A stretch of DNA of 11,082 nucleotides from assembly GCA_903860995.1 (NCBI GenBank), contig CAIOSS010001153.1, positions 1 through 11,082 on the forward strand. The letters are read 5' to 3'. How positions within the stretch are numbered: position 1 is the stretch's first letter; the number at the start of each line of letters is the position of its first letter. This DNA comes from an uncultured delta proteobacterium. Lineage in GTDB: Bacteria; Myxococcota_A; Polyangia; Polyangiales; Ga0077539. A model generated the notes under the pieces. It was not told where the DNA came from, made no database searches, and was given only the letters and a program-made list of their open reading frames with translations. Positions 6,341 through 11,082 of this stretch are shown here, piece by piece. The translations under genes were made by a program, and so were the position numbers.

Positions 6341-6383
6341 CGCCGCCACTGGCGGCGGGGGTGGCGGCGGGGGTGGCGGCGGG
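6341..6383 (+). repeat. Hairpin plus 12-bp G-rich tandem repeat
   Basis: CGCCGCC (6341-6347) and GGCGGCG (6351-6357) form a perfect 7-bp stem with the 3-base loop ACT. The right arm is also the start of a tandem repeat of GGCGGCGGGGGT: full units at 6351-6362 and 6363-6374 and a 9-base partial unit at 6375-6383. The repeat has several separate G-runs on the plus strand. It lies 68 bases upstream of the kinase start and might affect its expression; no established element was recognised. Confidence 0.6.
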
Positions 6384-6415
6384 CCGTTCGTTCCCGCCGC
6401 GCCTACGGTCTGGCG

Positions 6416-6421
6416 TACACT
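6416..6421 (+). promoter_or_regulatory. -10-like box TACACT upstream of the first kinase
   Basis: TACACT ends 30 bases before the kinase ATG and matches four of six -10 consensus positions, including the two key A and T ends. The best upstream partner, TTCCCG at 6391-6396, is weak and 19 bases away. AGGGAG (6444-6449) lies only 2 bases before the ATG, so it is a poorly spaced ribosome binding site. Confidence 0.4.
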
Positions 6422-6451
6422 CCGTGGCCTACGACCCGCGGACAGGGAGCG

Positions 6452-8110
<1,659 letters not shown>

Positions 8111-8120
8111 TCGCTACAGC

Positions 8121-8139
8121 TGCTCCACCGAGTGGAGCA
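8121..8139 (+). terminator. Hairpin after the first kinase, likely terminator
   Basis: TGCTCCAC (8121-8128) and GTGGAGCA (8132-8139) form a perfect 8-bp stem with loop CGA, starting 11 bases after the kinase stop codon. No T-run follows, so it is either a hairpin terminator without a U-tract or an mRNA-stabilising 3' structure. The remaining spacer, 8140-8258, shows nothing else except the -10-like box at 8245. Confidence 0.5.
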
Positions 8140-8244
8140 TCTCCGACACGAAGTGCGCCCGGTGACGGATGAGCGTGGGGCGCGGGCGGTGTGGGCGCGC
8201 GAGCGGCCAGGCAGGTCTACCGGTGTCCGGGAGCACGGCGGTGG

Positions 8245-8250
8245 TACCCT
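8245..8250 (+). promoter_or_regulatory. -10-like box TACCCT just upstream of the aminopeptidase
   Basis: TACCCT ends 8 bases before the ATG at 8259 and there is no Shine-Dalgarno sequence in the gap. If it is a genuine -10, the transcript would begin at or within a base or two of the start codon. No -35 was recognised at normal distance. Confidence 0.4.
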
Positions 8251-8258
8251 TCCGGGCG

Positions 8259-10052
8259 ATGAGCACCTCGGAGATGGCAGGGCGGTTGGAGCGGGTGCGC
8301 GCGGCGATGCGCGCGGCGGGCGTCGACGCCCTGGTGGTGCGGGGCACCGACGCTTACCTGAGCGAGTATGTCCCCGAGGCGGAGAGCGGGCGCGTCTGGC
8401 TCTCGGGCTTCACCGGCAGCCTCGGCGACGCCCTCGTCACCCACGCCGGGGCGTGGCTCTTCGTCGACGGCCGCTATCACGTCCAGGCCGACCGCGAGCT
8501 CGACCCCGCCCATTGGACCGCCGTGAAGAACCCCCTCGGCGTCGCCAACGAGACCGCCTGCGCGGCGAAGCTCGCCGAGGTCGCCGGGGCGCTACCCCCG
8601 GCCGCCACCCTCGCCGTCGGCTACGACCCTGCCTGCTACTCCGTCAACGGCTGGAACGCCTTCTCCCACGAGCTCGCGGGCGCCCCCGTGCGCTGGGTCG
8701 CGCTCGCCCCGTCGCCCGTCTCCTCGGCCCGCGGCCCGGTGGCGCCGACCGTCACCGGCTCCGGGCGCCTGCGCGTCGTCGACGAGGCCACCCTCGGGCG
8801 CACCGTCGACGAGAAGGTCGCCCTGGTCGCCGCGTGGCTCGCGACGAAGCGCGCCGACGCCCTCCTGGTGACGAAGCTCGACGAGCTCGCCTGGCTCGCC
8901 AACCTGCGCGGCGAGGAGATGCCCTACCAGGCGACCTTCCGCGCCCTCGGGGTGGTCACCCGCGACGCCCTCCACCTGTCGGTGCACGTCGCGCCGGTGA
9001 CCGACGCCGTGCGCGCGGCGCGGCCCTCGGTGCGCTTCGTCGACGACGACGCCCTCGCCGCCCTGCTCGCGTCGCTGGGCGCCGACGGCCGCAAGGTCCG
9101 CGTGGCGCTCGACCCCGCGAGCGTGTCGGCGGGGCTGCGCGACCGCGTCGCGGCCCTCGGCGTCGACGTGCTCGCCGTGACCTCGCCGGTGGTCGCCGCC
9201 AAGGCGAAGAAGACCCCGCCCGAGCTCGCGGCCATGAAGCGCGCCCTCGGTCGCGCCGACGGGGTCGTGGCCGCCGCGCAGGCCTGGCTCACCGACCGGG
9301 TGGCCCGCGGCGAGCGGGTGACCGAGACGGGCTTCGCCGCGCAGGTCGAGCGGATGTTCCGCGCGGCGGGGGCCGTGGGGCTGTCGTTCCGGGTGATCTC
9401 CGCCTTCGGCGTCAACGGGGCCTCGGTGCACCACCCGCCCAGCGACGAGGCCGTCATCCGGGTGGGCGAGCTCATGCTGCTCGACACCGGCTGCTACTTC
9501 GAGGAGGGCTTCGCCACCGACCTCACCCGCACCTTCTTCGTCGGCGGCCCCGGCGACGCGCCCACCCCCGCGCAGCGGCGGCTCTACACGCTCACCCTGA
9601 AGTCCGCCATCGCGGGCATGACCGCGCGGGTGCCCCGCGGCGCCTCCGGGGCGCAGATCGACGGCATCACCCGCCGGCCCCTCTGGCGCGAGGGCCTCGA
9701 CTACGCCCACGGCACCGGCCACGGGGTGGGCATCAACGTCCACGAGGCGCCGCCCTCCATCGGCAAGACCGCCACGGCCACCGTCGAGCCCGGCCACGTG
9801 TTCTCCATCGAGCCCGGGCTCTACATCGAGGGCGTCGGCGGCGTGCGCATCGAGAACCTCTGCACCGTGCGCGACGATCCGTCGCACCCCGGCTTCCTTC
9901 AGGTCGAGCCGCTCACCTTCGCCCCCCTCGATGGGCGGCTCGTCGATCGGGCGCTGCTCGACGCCGACGAGTCCGAATTCTTGCGTTGGTACACGGAGCG
10001 TGGCGCGGCAGAGTTGGGAGAACATGTGACGCCCCGCTCGGCAGTGGGTTAG
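8259..10052 (+). CDS. Xaa-Pro aminopeptidase (aminopeptidase P, M24B family)
   Basis: A 597-residue dinuclear-metal peptidase removing N-terminal residues that precede proline, probably cytoplasmic since no signal peptide is seen. Length and layout match the long, three-domain aminopeptidase P type: a creatinase-like N-terminal domain (RGTDAYLSEYV, SGFTGS, FVDGRYHVQAD), a second related domain (LDELAWLANLRG) and the pita-bread catalytic domain. All five metal ligands are visible: Asp409 and Asp421 (LLDTGCYFEEGFATDLTRTF), His488 (HGTGHGVGINVHEAP), Glu518 (FSIEPGLY) and Glu532 (VRIENL). A C-terminal M24-type tail follows (VEPLTFAPLDGRLVD). ATG 8259 is chosen because homology starts soon after it and the upstream in-frame residues look non-coding. 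It lies between two Ser/Thr kinases, 22 bases before the second. A weak copy of the AT-rich palindrome lies at 8353-8370. Confidence 0.93.
   Translation: MSTSEMAGRLERVRAAMRAAGVDALVVRGTDAYLSEYVPEAESGRVWLSGFTGSLGDALVTHAGAWLFVDGRYHVQADRELDPAHWTAVKNPLGVANETACAAKLAEVAGALPPAATLAVGYDPACYSVNGWNAFSHELAGAPVRWVALAPSPVSSARGPVAPTVTGSGRLRVVDEATLGRTVDEKVALVAAWLATKRADALLVTKLDELAWLANLRGEEMPYQATFRALGVVTRDALHLSVHVAPVTDAVRAARPSVRFVDDDALAALLASLGADGRKVRVALDPASVSAGLRDRVAALGVDVLAVTSPVVAAKAKKTPPELAAMKRALGRADGVVAAAQAWLTDRVARGERVTETGFAAQVERMFRAAGAVGLSFRVISAFGVNGASVHHPPSDEAVIRVGELMLLDTGCYFEEGFATDLTRTFFVGGPGDAPTPAQRRLYTLTLKSAIAGMTARVPRGASGAQIDGITRRPLWREGLDYAHGTGHGVGINVHEAPPSIGKTATATVEPGHVFSIEPGLYIEGVGGVRIENLCTVRDDPSHPGFLQVEPLTFAPLDGRLVDRALLDADESEFLRWYTERGAAELGEHVTPRSAVG
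8353..8370. repeat. Weak copy D of the intragenic palindrome
   Basis: CTTACC-TGAGCG-AGTATG keeps the TACC-N6-RGTA layout. Unlike copies A to C it lies in a different codon phase, and it encodes the conserved peptidase residues A-Y-L-S-E-Y, whose tyrosine codons alone explain much of the AT content. It may be coincidence. Confidence 0.2.
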
Positions 10053-10055
10053 CAT
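10050..10055 (+). promoter_or_regulatory. -10-like box TAGCAT upstream of the second kinase
   Basis: TAGCAT overlaps the aminopeptidase stop codon (TAG 10050-10052) and ends 19 bases before the ATG at 10075. GTGACG at 10026-10031 is a possible -35 at 18-base spacing. No Shine-Dalgarno sequence precedes the ATG. Confidence 0.35.
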
Positions 10056-10074
10056 CGCAGGCCTTCCAAGCGCG

Positions 10075-11082
10075 ATGTCGAGCCTATCCCCCAGTGAACG
10101 CATCGGAACGACCGTCGCAGGACGGTATGAGATCCGACGGATGCTCGGGGAGGGCGGGTTCAGCGCGGTCTTCGAGGCGGTGCACAACGTCACCGGGCGC
10201 GAGATCGCGCTCAAGCTGCTCCACCCCCACCTGACGACCACCGAGCAGATCACCGAGCGCTTCCTGATGGAGGCGCGGGCGATGGCGCGCATCCGCCACG
10301 ACGGCATCGTGCAGGTCTTCGACGCGGGCACCGACCCCGACGGGACGGTCTACATCGCGCTCGAGCTCCTCAATGGCGAGTCGCTCGAGACCACCCTGTC
10401 GCGGGTGCGCAAGCTCACCTGGGGCGAGACCGTCGCCATCGGCATCGACCTGCTGAGCGCGCTCGCCGAGGCCCATCGCAACAACATCATCCACCGCGAC
10501 ATCAAGCCAGGGAACGTCTACATCGTCCGCAAGCAGGACGGCAGCAGCCAGGCGAAGCTGCTGGACTTCGGCATCGCGCACGTCACGCAGCGGGGGCAGA
10601 AGCTCACGCAGCAGGGGATGATCCTCGGCACGCCCGAGTACATGTCCCCGGAGCAGAGCCGCGGCATCAACGTCGGGCCGGAGAGCGACCTCTGGTCCGT
10701 CGGCATCGTGCTCTTCGAGTGCCTGGTCGGGCAAACGCCCTTCGTGAGCGAGACCACCACCGACATCCTGGTGAAGATCGCCACCACCACGGCGCCGCCG
10801 GTGACCAGCATCGAGCCGCTGGTGCCGAAGTCCATCAGCGACGTGATCGACCGCAGCCTCAGCCGCGAGGTCGAGAGCCGGTACCGCAGCGCCGACGAGA
10901 TGGCCAGGGCGCTGCATGCGGCCCGCGACGCCGCCGACGCCGCGCGCCCGAGCAACACGCGGCCGCCCCGGGGCCCGCTCGACACGCCCCCGCGGCGGTC
11001 GCTTCCGGATACGCTCTCGGCGCCGACGGCGGAAGAGCGCTCGGGCGAGCGGCCCAGCGCGCCGAAGGTCGCTGCGTCGCCG
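10075..11082 (+). CDS. Ser/Thr protein kinase, 3'-truncated by the window
   Basis: A second Hanks-type kinase, open from ATG 10075 to the window end (336 codons, no stop). The catalytic domain (about 16-280) contains RYEIRRMLGEGGFSAVFEA, Lys47 in IALKLLHPH, the catalytic loop HRDIKPGN with Asp142, LLDFGIAH with DFG Asp164, GTPEYMSPEQ with Glu193, and a C-lobe ending SRYRSADEMARALHAARDA. It should be active. After the kinase domain the visible part is a Pro/Arg/Ser-rich linker (about 281-336). By analogy with the kinase at 6452, a membrane helix and an extracytoplasmic domain may follow outside the window, but this is not visible. The start 22 bases after the aminopeptidase stop gives a natural N-terminus (MSSLSPSERIGTTVAGRYEI). 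The two kinases share motifs but differ widely elsewhere, so they are not a recent tandem duplication. Confidence 0.93.
   Translation, partial: MSSLSPSERIGTTVAGRYEIRRMLGEGGFSAVFEAVHNVTGREIALKLLHPHLTTTEQITERFLMEARAMARIRHDGIVQVFDAGTDPDGTVYIALELLNGESLETTLSRVRKLTWGETVAIGIDLLSALAEAHRNNIIHRDIKPGNVYIVRKQDGSSQAKLLDFGIAHVTQRGQKLTQQGMILGTPEYMSPEQSRGINVGPESDLWSVGIVLFECLVGQTPFVSETTTDILVKIATTTAPPVTSIEPLVPKSISDVIDRSLSREVESRYRSADEMARALHAARDAADAARPSNTRPPRGPLDTPPRRSLPDTLSAPTAEERSGERPSAPKVAASP

Noticed and set aside
8114..8347. 77-residue minus-strand frame ending TLIRHRAHFVSEMLHSVEQL
   Set aside because: The ending looks protein-like, but the start lies inside the well-supported aminopeptidase gene, no family was recognised, and the region holds a hairpin that explains part of the pattern.

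Overview
The window is 11 kb of very GC-rich, densely coding bacterial DNA with strongly GC-biased third codon positions. It holds two eukaryote-type Ser/Thr protein kinases, one with a PEGA-type periplasmic region and a Pro-Thr tail. Most starts lack a clear Shine-Dalgarno sequence. Together these suggest a myxobacterium or relative (Myxococcota, probably Polyangia). This is inference from gene content and composition; no rRNA or other taxonomic marker is present.

Layout. (1) 1-962, plus strand: 3' part of a two-component sensor histidine kinase. (2) 981-4717, plus strand: a compact run of four genes, namely an old-yellow-enzyme-type flavin oxidoreductase, a short UDP-glucose/GDP-mannose dehydrogenase-like protein, a GxSxG alpha/beta hydrolase and a 94-residue helical protein. 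Two of the junctions are 4-base ATGA overlaps (2561-2564 and 4433-4436), so translational coupling is likely. (3) 4729-6240, minus strand: a ComM/YifB AAA+ ATPase, convergent with the previous run and starting at TTG behind a strong GGAGGAA site. (4) 6241-6451: a divergent intergenic region with a 12-bp G-rich tandem repeat, a hairpin and a GGTTTT direct repeat. (5) 6452-8110: a membrane Ser/Thr kinase. (6) 8259-10052: a full-length M24 aminopeptidase P. (7) 10075 to the window end: a second Ser/Thr kinase, cut off after its catalytic domain.

How the genes work together. The only grouping with real support is the 981-4717 run, by strand, spacing and overlaps. The hydrolase and the small helical protein look like a functional pair. 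No pathway can be assigned to the flavoprotein plus short sugar-nucleotide dehydrogenase. The two kinases and the peptidase are adjacent on the same strand, but each has its own -10-like box, so a shared role is not demonstrated. ComM is a housekeeping or competence gene unrelated to its neighbours.

No CRISPR array, tRNA, rRNA, insertion sequence or prophage gene was found. The most unusual signal is not a gene. It is a short AT-rich imperfect palindrome, (A/T)TACC-N6-(G/A)GTA(T/A), found inside the histidine kinase, the flavoprotein and comM, with a weaker copy in the peptidase. Its spacing is identical each time, and at the three stronger copies it forces rare A/T-ending codons in genes that otherwise avoid them.
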